Assembly: GCA_963800135.1 (NCBI GenBank) | Contig: CAWCZR010000003.1 | Span: forward strand, 248,001-312,000 | Length of the DNA: 64,000 bases | Source of the DNA: DASPSM01 sp963800135 | Lineage (GTDB): Bacteria > Planctomycetota > Planctomycetia > Planctomycetales > Planctomycetaceae | Direction: 5' to 3' | In this document: positions 8,163 to 18,166 of the stretch, one piece after another | How the letters are laid out: the number at the start of each line of letters is the position of its first letter | How positions within the stretch are numbered: the stretch's first letter is position 1 | The notes under the pieces: generated by a model | Databases searched by the model: none | What the model saw: the letters and a program-made list of their open reading frames with translations, nothing else | Told to the model about the DNA's origin: nothing | Translations under genes and position numbers: made by a program

Positions 8163-10920
8163 ATGTCGATGCTGACGCGCACGAGCGTTTGGGGATCGTT
8201 TCGTCGATTGACAGTGCAGGTGACCTCGTTTGCGGCACTGTACGCAGCCGTCGTCGCCGTCAGCCTGGCGAGCGCCGCCGACGGGCAGACGCAGCCGGCC
8301 GGAGCACCGATCACCGGCTTTCTCCGGCGTATCTACCGCGACGACGCCGGCGAGCATAAATACACCGTTTTCATTCCGGCCGCCTACCGGGCGGACCAGA
8401 AATGGCCCGTGCTGCTTTACCTGCACGGGGCCGGCTCCCGCGGGACTGATGGCCGGCTGCCGCTCATCGGCGGCATCGGTCCGCAGATCGAAGCCCGCGC
8501 CCAGACGCTTCCTATGCTCGTCGTCTTCCCGCAGTGCGAAGACGTGGAAGGGCGGGCGGCCGTCGGTTGGCGGGCCGACGGACCCGACGCTAAGCGGGCG
8601 CTGGCGATTCTCGACGAGGTCGAAAAAGAGTTCAGCGTCGATCGCCAGCACGAAATTCTGGCCGGTGCGTCGATGGGCGGCTTCGGCACGTGGAACATCG
8701 CCGCCGTCACGCCGTCGCGCTGGTCGGCCATCGTGCCGGTGGCCGGGCTCGGTGATGTGTCGAGGGCCCGCAACCTCAAGAATGTGCCCATCTGGGCGTT
8801 TCACGGCAGCAAGGATCTCGAGGTCAAGCCGGCCGAGCAAAAGCGGATGATCGAAGCGGTTCGCGACGCGGGGGGCCGCGCTTACTTCACGCTGCTGCCG
8901 GAAGTGCGACACAACATTCTGAACATCGTGTTCAGCAACGACGCCGTCTACGAATGGATGCTCAACCCGCAAACCGAGCCGAAGTCGGAAGGCGTGCTGC
9001 AGAGTGCCAGGCGGCCGCTCAAAAAGCCGCAGATGGAGCACGACTTCCTCCAGCCGTTCGTGCCGGGCGTCGAAATTCCGCAGGCCATCTACGTTCACCT
9101 CGACCCACAGGCGATCGAAACGCTCTGCTATGCCCTGCCGGAGCTGGTGCCGGCCGACGCCCTTTCGGCGACTGCGCCCGACATCTATCAGAGCCGCCGG
9201 GGGGTCGTCAGCCGCTTCCGCATTACGCTGGCCGGCATCAACTATCGCGGCACGCTCGAACGAGTCGTCGTTTCGACCAAAGACAACGGCTGGGTGACGA
9301 TCAACCTGGGTCTGCGAAACCTGATCGCGGAAATCGGTTCGACCACCGTCCGCAGCCGCATGATCGCCGCGAGCGCCGGCCCGATGGATATCGTCGTCGG
9401 CCAGGTGCGGCCCGTCTGGCTGATCTTCGATGTGCGGCCGACCGTCGTCGACAAGCGGGTGAAATTTGAAATCGGCCGACGCCAGTTCGACATCCCCACC
9501 GACAACTACTATGTGACCACGCCGCAGGTGGGCGTTGCGGTCGGCACGCCGCTGATCCGCAATCGCATCGCCAATACCGTGTCGTCTAAGCTGGTGCAGG
9601 GGGCCTACGAGCGTAAGACCGAGATCGAACAAAAAGTCGTCGACGCCGTGCCCGGCCTCGTCCAGCGGCTGGAACAAGAACTCGACAAGTCGCTGACGTC
9701 GACCCGCGAGATCGGCGGCTGGCCGATGCCCGCGCTGCAGCCGCGCTACCGCCTGTGGGTCGATTCCCTGAACGTCAACCAGGGCGGCGTCGGCATGATT
9801 TTGGGGGCCGTATTCGGCGCAGCCCGGCTTTAATCCGACGTCGCGTCCGGTTCGCCGCGTCGAGCGCCCGGCCGTGAAACTCGAAAATTTGAACGTCGGC
9901 CGCGGTTTCACGCTGGGTTTCTCCGGGGCGCTTGCTGAAGGGCTGACGGGAACCATTGTCGACTCGGGCGCGGCGGTGATGAACGCCAACGATATGTCGA
10001 TCAAGGAATTTGGGGCGTTCGGCGAGATCGACCAGATCGCCAAGGCCGTGCCCGACCTCTTGCGATACGGCAACAACCTCCAGATCCGCACGCGGTTCCT
10101 CGCGGTCGAGCCCATTCTCTGTAACGCCATCGAGCCCACCGTCCCCGTGACCGCCCGGGGCATTGGCGAATCGTCGGCCGACGCGAACTCGGCCAATACC
10201 AAATTGGCCGATACTAACGCGGCGAACACCGTCCCCAAGTGTCTCGTGCAGCTCGGGCTGCCGCACCTAGTGGTGTCCGTCCAAATCAAAACATCCCCGT
10301 CGCAGGCCAAGTGGCAACCGGCTGCCGAGTTCGATCTCCGCGCCGTGCAGGAGTTCAAGCTCACCGTCCGTGAGCCGGCCTTCACCGAGCGGACGTTCCA
10401 GCTCAAGAAAACGTCGCCCGAACAGATCGACGTGAAGGGACATTTCGCTGCCGGCTATGCGGCCACCGATTCAACGCTGCACCCGGAGGCAATCGCCGCG
10501 CTGTTGCGGACCGCCTGGGAAGCGGCTGGCAAGCTCGACCTGGTCGACGAAGTCGCGATGAAGGACCGCCTGATCGGCACCTCGAACCTGCGGGTGTCCG
10601 AGGTCGAGACGATCGGCCCGTTCATCTCGCTCTCGTATTTGCCCGCGCGGACCCGCATCACGAACGGAACATCCGAGCCGATCACCTACGAAGTCCGCGG
10701 CCCGCAAAGCCCGTGGGGCGGACCGTTCACGCTGAAGCCGAACGAATCGAGCGATTTCCCCGTCCCGTACCCAGTCACGCTCCGCCGCACGGTCGCGGAC
10801 AAAGAGGAGATCCAGACGCTGCCAATGGGCTCCCACTTCACCTTCGGCCGCGTGATGAGCGCCGAAGCCGATCCCACCCGCGTGGCGACGGAGCCCAACG
10901 CGAAGACTTCAAGGAACTGA
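8163..10920 (+). CDS. secreted esterase fused to a large unknown C-terminal region (frame break near 9812)
   Basis: About 918 aa after correction. A signal peptide covers roughly residues 1-40. An alpha/beta-hydrolase domain of the PHB-depolymerase/dienelactone-hydrolase type follows: LLYLHGAGSRG (oxyanion loop, about 84-94), GASMGGFGTW with nucleophile Ser about 170, HGSKDLEVK with Asp about 218, and EVRHNILN with His about 250. After about residue 290 come 600 residues of beta-rich sequence I cannot assign. The frame changes near 9812, where the first frame stops but the other continues with AQPGFNPTSRPVRRVERP into a sustained coding stretch to 10920. This fits one extra base or two missing. 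If the break is real, the second part would be a separate unknown gene. GAGGGG precedes ATG 8163. Confidence 0.7.
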
Positions 10921-11043
10921 CCAAGGGAGTCGGAGGTCGAAAGTCCAACTTCGCTGGGGCAGACTGCGCCTGCACCGGTCACCGGTCTCTTTGGTCAACG
11001 ACCTCTCAGACAAAGTGACCGGACCGGACCGTCCGAGTTTTCC

Positions 11044-11430
11044 TCGATAAAACAACTTGTCCCGTCCCAGTCCCGATGTCCCGTCCTAGTTCTTCGCCGT
11101 CGCCCAGTTGGTTGGAGTCCGGCGAGCTCCCTTCGGGTCTGACCCTCAGGGTCGAAGACAGTCGAGCCGAGCCTCAGGGTCGAAGGCAGTCGAGCCGGAG
11201 AGGGTCGGCCTGCGACGAACTCAGTCGAGTCGGGTGAGTGCCAATTGCCCTGGTTTTCTCGATGAAACAAAGTGTCCCGTCCCGCGGCTACGGGCCTGAT
11301 CAAGAGATGATCGCGCCCCCAGGGCTCGCCGTGACTTTGGACCTTGGACGTTGGACGTTGGACTCACCCGGGGGGTGGGTCAACTACTTTGTGGGTCATC
11401 TCCCTATTGAAACAAAGTGTCCCGACCCAC
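11044..11430 (+). repeat. three dispersed copies of a ~28 bp motif
   Basis: Core AACAAAGTGTCCCGTCCC appears three times in the same orientation: about 11044-11070 (AACAACTTGTCCCGTCCC variant), 11254-11283 (best copy, preceded by TTCTCGATG) and 11402-11430 (GTCCCGACCC variant). Spacing is about 210 and 148 bases. All lie upstream of the kinase gene. Confidence 0.6.
11144..11198 (+). repeat. 28 bp tandem duplication
   Basis: Two adjacent copies of a unit beginning CCTCAGGGTCGAAG and ending CAGTCGAGCCG (about 11144-11171 and 11172-11198) differing at one or two positions. It is not in a supported gene. Confidence 0.6.
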
Positions 11431-11941
11431 CGACCCACCGGACATATCTTAACCGCCTCCGACTCGCTCTCTTCGCCCACTCCCGCTATTTCCGACAACC
11501 GAGCCCGGGTGAGCGCGCACCTCTTGCGTGGCCCCGGCAACCGCCAATCCGCGGCGCGACCGACCCCGACCGACCCCTACGGCCAGCGTACCGGCAAACG
11601 CGGCCGCCAGGAATCCCGAGTTTCCACGCGCGCAGAAACAACTTGGAAAGTTTCCCGTTGGAAGCCTGGGCAAACGGCGACAGACCTTTTTTGGTCTGTC
11701 TTCCCCACTACGGGCCTGATTCCGGCAAACACCCGTCCCAGCTCCGCGTCTTGCATGACCCATTGGGGCGAGCCAGAATGTGGCTGCCGAATCGTCGGAT
11801 AGACGCGTCACTTACGGGCCCGGCGCGCAATGGATTCCCCTCGCGATCCCACTTCGAACGAGCCTCTTGGGACGAAGTTCCAACCGCCGGAATTGACGAA
11901 ACCGTGGATCGCCCAGAGCACCACGATTCCTCCCCGGAGCG

Positions 11942-14900
11942 ATGGCGCAGTCCCCGGTATTTGAGGCGGTCCCCGTTCCCGACCGGATTGGGCGTTACCG
12001 AATTGAGCGAGTCCTTGGCTGCGGTGGTTTTGCCACGGTGTACCTGGGCTATGACGAAGACTTAGAGCGTCGTGTCGCCGTCAAGGTTCCGCATCCCGAG
12101 CGAATTGCGGATGCCGAGGCGTATCTGACCGAGGCCCGCATCCTCGCCCGTCTCGACCACCCCAACATTGTTCCCGTTCATGACGTGGGGCGGGCAGAGG
12201 ACGGCCTGTGCTTCGTCGTGTCCAAGTTTATCGAAGGGTCCGATCTGCGGCACCGAACTCGAGAGCATCGGTTGCCCGTTGCCGAGTCGGCGCAACTTGT
12301 CGCCACCGTTGCCGAAGCGCTTCACTATGCTCACACGAAGGGATTGGTCCACCGAGACATCAAACCGGAAAACATCCTGATTGATGACAAGGGGAAGCCC
12401 TACGTCGCTGATTTTGGGCTCGCCCTTCGAGACGAGGACTTTGGCAAAGGCTCACAGGATGAACTCGTCGGCACGCCCACGTACATGAGCCCAGAGCAGG
12501 CTCGAGGGGAGGGACATCTTGTTGATGGACGATCCGACGTCTTCAGCCTGGGCGTGGTCTTCTGCGAACTGCTCACGGGTGCGAATCCTTTCCGAGCATC
12601 GAATAGGTCAACATCCCTCTTCTTGATCACCAGCAAAGAGGCAAAGCCTCCCAGGCAGACCAACGATTCGATTCCCAAGGAACTCGAGCGGATTTGCCTG
12701 AAGGCCGTGTCGAAACGGGCCACCGACCGATACACGACGGCTAAGGACTTCGCCGACGATCTGCGGCATTTTCTCGGTGAGCTGCCGCAGGGCGCCCTTG
12801 AGCACTCGACCAAAGCAACACCCGTTGAGAGCCGCGAGGCCGCGAGAACCCCCTCCGCCGACGGCCGGACGGTCAAGATCGTGCCCAAAGGGTTGCGATC
12901 TTTCGATGCACAGGATGCCGACTTTTTCCTGGAACTGCTTCCTGGCCCGCGGGACCGGGACGGCCTGCCTGACAGCATCCGCTTCTGGAAGAACCGGATC
13001 GAACAGACCGATCCGGACGAGACATTCCGTGTCGGCCTGATCTACGGTTCATCGGGGTGTGGCAAATCCTCGCTGGTCAAGGCGGGCCTGCTCCCCCGCC
13101 TGGGCGTGCATGTCGTACCGGTGTACGTCGAGTCAACCGCCGAGGAGACCGAAACCAGGTTGCTGCACGGACTACGCAAACGGTGTCCGGCGTTGCCCGT
13201 CGATCTGGACCTGAAAGAAACGCTGGCGGCGTTGCGACGCGGGCAAGGCGTTCCACCCGGCACGAAGGTGCTGATCGTCCTGGACCAGTTCGAGCAATGG
13301 CTCCACAGCAAAGGCAAGGAAGAGAACACCGAGTTGGTCCAGGCGGTCCGGCAGTGTGATGGAGGTCGGGCCCAGTGCATCGTGATGGTCCGCGACGACT
13401 TCTGGCTCGGGGTCAGCCGGTTTATGCGCGAGTTGGAAGTCCCTTTGGTCGAAGGGCGCAACATCGGCTTGGTCGATCTCGTCGATGTCGATCACGCGCA
13501 GAAGATCTTGCGTGCATTCGGGCGAGCTTTCGGCCGTCTCCCCGAGAAGGAGAGTGACTCGACAACCGAGGCCAACATCTTCTTAAGGCAGGCCGTAACC
13601 GGCCTGGCTGAAGATGGCAAAATCGTTTGTGTCCGCCTGGCCCTCTTCGCCGAAATGATGAAGGGCAAGCCGTGGACGCCCTCCACGCTCGTTGAGGTCG
13701 GCGGCACCCAAGGCGTGGGTGTCACGTTCCTGGAGGAGACGTTCAGCGCCTCGACTGCATCTCCCGAGCACCGTCTGCACCAGAAAGCGGCTCGTGCGAC
13801 GCTCAAGGCCCTGTTGCCTGAATCCGGCACTGACATCAAAGGCAACATGCGTTCGTATCAGGAACTCTTGGAAACCTCCGGCTACGGCAGTCATCCTAAG
13901 GAGTTCGAAGATCTGTTGCGGATTTTGGACAGCGAAATCCGGTTCATCACCCCCACCGACCCAGAGGGGACTGAAGCGGCCGATGAGACGAAGGCCGCCG
14001 TCGACGTTGGCCAGAAGCATTACCAACTCACTCACGACTATTTAGTTCATTCGCTGCGGGACTGGCTCACCCGCAAGCAAAGGGAAACTCGGCGGGGTCG
14101 GGCCGAGTTGCGGCTGGCAGATCGTGCGGCCTTGTGGAGTCAGAAGCGAGAGAACCGCCATCTGCCGTCGCTGTGGGAGTTTCTCAACATCCGTTTGCTG
14201 ACCGACAGAAAAAGATGGACCTCGTCGGAACGAAACATGATGGGCAAGGCTGGGCGCGTGCACGGCACTCGCTCGGGTCTGGTCTGCCTGGCGATCGTCG
14301 CGGTGATTGCGGTGGGATTCGCCGTCAACGCACGGTATCAAGATCGAAACGCCCGTGTCCTGGTGCAAACGCTCTTGGGCGTCAAGACCGCCAACGTCCT
14401 TGATCTCGTCGGCGACATCGATAACTACCGCCAGCGGGTTGTCCCGCTCTTGAGGAATGTCGTCGACGGCAAAGACTTCACCCGCAAGCAGAAGCTGCAT
14501 GCCAGCCTCGCCCTGCTCGCGTACGACCCGTCGCAAGCCGATTACCTGTCGGAGCAGCTACTCAGTGCACAGGTACAGGTCGAGGAAGTCCCGGTGATCA
14601 TCACGTTGATGGAGCCGCAAAAGAGCCGTGTTCAACAACGACTGTGGGAGGCGGTCAAGAAGGGAACAAGCAGCGCGCGCCTGCATGCTGCGGCGGCGCT
14701 GGCGGCTTATGACCCGGAGAATGCGGAATGGCAAAAGGTCCGCTCGGACGTCGTCACGGCTCTGGTGTCGATCGATCCGACAGAATCCAATCTTTGGATC
14801 ATCATGCTGCGACCCGTCGGCACGCAGCTCGTCGAGCCACTTGAGGCTCGCTACCGTGATCGCAGACCCGTTCGGGACGCAGAACGGCCGTTGGCAGCCT

Positions 14901-16325
14901 TGGCGCTGGCCGATTTCTTGAGAGACCAGCCGAAGAAGCTCACGGATCTGATCCTTCTGGCGGATAACGACCGGGAGTTTGTCCCGTTCCTACAGGCTCT
15001 CCTTTTGCATCGCAGTGCGTGCGTCGACGAGTGCTGCCAGATCTTGAGTCAGTCACCGCCGTCCGACCCTGAAGCCACCACTGTCCGAGACGGGTTCTGG
15101 AAGAAACAAGCCAACGCCGCCGTCTGCCTCTTGGGCTTTGACGAACAAGAGCGCGTCTGGCCGCTGCTCAAGTACAGTGAAAATCCGTCGCTGCGGAGTT
15201 TCATTGTCGACCGGCTGGCTCGCTTGGGAGCCGATTACAGAATTCTCTTCGATCGCCTGGAGCAGGAATCGGATCCTTCGATTCGGCAGGCTTTGATTCT
15301 TGCCCTGGGTGAATTCGACGCAGGCAAGCTCTCCGAGCAGGAGCGGCGGACGTTAGTCAATGAGTTGTCGGCGTTTTACCGGAACGATCCTGACCCCGGT
15401 GTCCACTCGGCGGCCGGATGGACGCTCGCGCAATACGAAGCAGTCGACACGGTCACCCGTCTCGACGCCGAGCTGCGGAAGGCAACGTTCGAGAAGACAG
15501 CGTTCGAGAAGACAGCGACGCAAAGACAGCGGAACAAACCGGCGTTGGTTCATCAACTCACAAGGCCAGACCTTCATCGTGGTTAATGGCCCAATGGATT
15601 CTCTGATGGGCGACAAACATTCTCTGATGGGGGGCAAACGAGGGCCGAACAGAGCCGCCAGCGCCTACCGGTTCGCAATAGCGACCCACGAAGTGACCGT
15701 GGCGCAATTCATGACGTTCACCGCCAGCTACGTGCAAATTCGACGCTATGCCCCCGAACCCGATTGCCCGGCAACAACCGTCACATGGTTTGCTGCAGCA
15801 GCCTACTGCAACTGGCTCAGCCGCCAGGAGGGCATTCCGAAAGAAGAGTGGTGCTACGAGCCAAACGAAAAGGGGGATTACGCAGCAGGAATGAAAACCC
15901 CAGCGAACTTTGTGCAACGGACGGGGTATCGCCTGCCAACCGAGACCGAGTGGGAATGCGTCTGTCGGGCGAATACCGACACCAGTTTTTCGTTCGGAGA
16001 GCCGCTGGAATTATTTCAGCGGTATGGCTGGTATCAGGACAACTCACACAGCCGAACGTGGCCGGTTGGCAGATTGAGGCCGAACGCTCTGGGCATGTTC
16101 GACATGCACGGGAACGTTTCCGAGTGGTGTCAGGATCGGTGGCAGCGGAATGCCAAGAGAGCCAGCAGCGAGAGCGAAACGATCAAGTCCGATTTAGACC
16201 GTGTGTTGCGTGGCGGCGCGTTCAACGATAACCCGGATTTTGTCCGTTTCTCACACCGGAGCGATGCCGCACCGTCCGCCCATGGTTTCAATATTGGTTT
16301 CCGCCCGGCTAGAACTCTCCCCTGA
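11942..16325 (+). CDS. Ser/Thr kinase-STAND NTPase-TM-HEAT-FGE fusion (frame break near 15530)
   Basis: About 1460 aa after correction. The kinase domain (about 17-280) has GCGGF (26-30), ATP-binding Lys48, HRDIKPEN with Asp139, DFGLA (157-161) and GTPTYMSPEQAR. A STAND-type NTPase follows the marker GLRSFDAQDADFF: Walker A GSSGCGKSS (369-377) and Walker B VLIVLDQFEQ (443-452). Next come a TM helix (about 777-795, LVCLAIVAVIAVGF) and HEAT-like helical repeats. The last ~260 residues, in another frame, form an FGE/SUMF1-type domain: WFINSQGQTFIVV, HEVTVAQFMTF, GYRLPTETEWE, NALGMFDMHGNVSEW, RVLRGGAF, GFRPAR. The two catalytic Cys of true formylglycine-generating enzymes are absent. The kinase is probably cytoplasmic and the sensor part external. 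The break coincides with a 15-base tandem repeat and fits one extra base. Confidence 0.8.
15488..15517 (+). repeat. 15 bp tandem repeat inside the kinase gene
   Basis: Two exact copies of TTCGAGAAGACAGCG (15488-15502, 15503-15517), encoding FEKTA twice, followed by the related CAAAGACAGCG. It lies just before the frame change that separates the HEAT part from the FGE domain. Confidence 0.85.
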
Positions 16326-16563
16326 GCCGCTTTCCTACGCCGCGCGATGGCGGCGCAAGATCGGCTCACAAACGTTCGATTGCTGCGCCGTTTTCAGGGC
16401 GTCTTATCCGCACGCGCAGCCTGGGCCCGCGTTCCGCCAAAACGGATGGGGAATCTGGTGCAGGAACCGCGTGCCGAAAAACAGATGAGTTTCCGGCCTG
16501 TCGCTGCGGCACTTATCGGTCGATTTACATCGCATTCGACTGAGGCGGCCGCTTCGCTGAAAG
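16326..16563. other. intergenic region between convergent genes
   Basis: 238 bases between the kinase-FGE gene and the leftward DUF1501 gene. No terminator with a T tract and no gene were seen. Confidence 0.4.
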
Positions 16564-18006
16564 CTAACCCAAAATGTCCAAAATCGCGTGCCCGCCGTGT
16601 GCGACCGGGATCGGGCGGCCCGCGCGGTTGTAGACCGGCATCTCCGGATCGATTCCCAGCAGATGATAGATCGTCGCACAGATGTCGCGGATGTGGACCG
16701 GCTTGTCCTTGATGAACGCGGCTTGGTCGTCCGAGGCGCCGTGGATTGTGCCGCCGCGGATCCCCGCGCCGGCCAAAAGGACCGAATAACAGTTTGTCCA
16801 ATGGTCCCGGCCGCCGTTGGCGTTAATTCGCGGGGTGCGCCCCATTTCCCCCATCGTCACAACCAGTGTCTGCTCCAGGAGTCCGCGATGATCGAGGTCT
16901 TCGAGGAAGGCAGAATAAGTCTGATCGAAATTCGGCAGTAGCGTCTCGCGGAGCATCGGAAAATTTTGCTGGTGCGTGTCCCAGGCCGCCTTGCTCACCT
17001 CGAATCGCTTCGAGAAATTGTCCCAGCTCACGTTGACAAAGCGGACGCCTCGCTCCACGAGCCGGCGGGCCAGGAGTGTCGACGATCCGAACAGCGTGCG
17101 CCCGTAACGCGCACGAGTCGTTCGTTCCTCGCGGCTCAGGTCAAAGGCCTCGCGTACGCGGGGAGAGGTGAGCAGGTCGAATGCCAGTCGCTGCTCACGC
17201 GAGAAGCTGGCGGGGTCACGCTGCGCCTCAAGCTCGCGAAACCGGTCGTCGAACTGCTCGACGAGTCGCCGGCGGCCGTTGAGCCGATCGAGAGTGACTC
17301 CGTCAAGTAAATCCGCGTCGGTCACACGCGGCTCGCCCCTCACGACCTGTGGCTTCCAGATCTCGTCGGGCGGATGGTCGACGTAGGCCGTGCATTCGGT
17401 GGCAAAGGGATCATACCGGCGACCGAGAAATCCGGCGTGCGGCCCGGCTTTTTTTCGCGCCTCGCCCCAACCCAGCGGGCAGGGAAGATAAGCATAGGTT
17501 GGCAACTGCTTCGGGCGGTCGCGTTCCAGGTACGCGCACACCGAGCCCAGGCTGGGGGGATCGCTCTCGCGGAACTCTTCGTCGGGAAGGTTGACGTCGT
17601 ATCCCGTGTACATCGGGAGGTTCTTGTGACATCCGCCGTTGTGATACACGCTGCGAACGATCGCCGACTTATGCATCCAGCGGGCCGTAAGGGGGAGCAG
17701 CTCACAGACTTCGATTCCAGGCGCCGTCGTGGCGATCGGCTTGAACTCTCCGCCGACTCCGTCCGGTGCCGTCGGCTTGAGGTCAAACATGTCCTGCGTG
17801 GGAGGCCCACCCTGCAGATACAAGAGGACAACACTTTTTACTCGGCTCGGGCGCACGACTTGATCGGCGGGATTCTCCAGGGCCAAGAGTGCCGGCGTAT
17901 TGAAGAAACCGCCGAGCAGCGAGAGTGCCCCCGCCTGGAGCGCTTCACGGCGAGTGGGACCGTGACAACCTCGGCGGGCGCTCCCCAGCAAGGTGATCGC
18001 GCTCAT
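16564..18006 (-). CDS. DUF1501 family exported protein (sulfatase-like)
   Basis: 480 aa. A Tat-type leader (TRREALQAGALSLLGGFF) is followed by the DUF1501 fold, related to alkaline phosphatase/sulfatase enzymes. Hallmarks are SVVLLYLQGGPPTQDMFDLKP near the N-terminus, the conserved VYHNGGCHKNLPMYTG segment, WDTHQQNF in the middle, and MGEMGRTPRINANGGRDHW before the C-terminal VHIRDICATIYHLLGID. These proteins are abundant in Planctomycetes, often paired with DUF1549/DUF1553 cytochrome proteins, and their substrate is unknown. ATG 18006 has AGAGGAG upstream and places the Tat motif correctly; longer in-frame extensions lack a leader. The PQQ-like propeller gene is the upstream neighbour, 160 bases away on the same strand. 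Confidence 0.85.
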   Translation of the reverse strand: MSAITLLGSARRGCHGPTRREALQAGALSLLGGFFNTPALLALENPADQVVRPSRVKSVVLLYLQGGPPTQDMFDLKPTAPDGVGGEFKPIATTAPGIEVCELLPLTARWMHKSAIVRSVYHNGGCHKNLPMYTGYDVNLPDEEFRESDPPSLGSVCAYLERDRPKQLPTYAYLPCPLGWGEARKKAGPHAGFLGRRYDPFATECTAYVDHPPDEIWKPQVVRGEPRVTDADLLDGVTLDRLNGRRRLVEQFDDRFRELEAQRDPASFSREQRLAFDLLTSPRVREAFDLSREERTTRARYGRTLFGSSTLLARRLVERGVRFVNVSWDNFSKRFEVSKAAWDTHQQNFPMLRETLLPNFDQTYSAFLEDLDHRGLLEQTLVVTMGEMGRTPRINANGGRDHWTNCYSVLLAGAGIRGGTIHGASDDQAAFIKDKPVHIRDICATIYHLLGIDPEMPVYNRAGRPIPVAHGGHAILDILG

Positions 18007-18166
18007 CGCTCCGGCTCCTCTGCGAACGTAGCGGCACGGTCGAGCCATCAGCAAGCTCGGGAAGATCCAACTTGGATTGCGGGATCTCGTTCGAGGCCGA
18101 ACACGCGAAAGCGTAACGCAGGTTCGTACAGCAATCAACGAACGCAGCGACAGAGAGCGCCCCTCG

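Larger units (their letters stand above)
10921..11941. other. 1 kb gene-poor, repeat-bearing intergenic region
   Basis: No supported gene; open frames here lack domain content. It contains the three dispersed copies and the tandem duplication listed separately, plus a short run of TTGGACGT-like repeats near 11338-11362. It probably contains the promoter for the kinase gene, although none could be fixed. Confidence 0.5.

Noticed and set aside
6822..10406. A 1194-codon open frame on the minus strand
   Set aside because: Only its last 316 codons encode the pseudouridine synthase. The rest is antisense to the esterase gene and has no domain content; long antisense frames are expected at this GC content.
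11238..12065. A 275-codon frame overlapping the kinase start
   Set aside because: Runs through the repeats and into the kinase coding region in another frame; no domain and no ribosome-binding site.
15540..16325. A diversity-generating retroelement target in the FGE-type domain
   Set aside because: The fold class is right, but no reverse transcriptase, template repeat or adenine-biased variable segment is present in the window.
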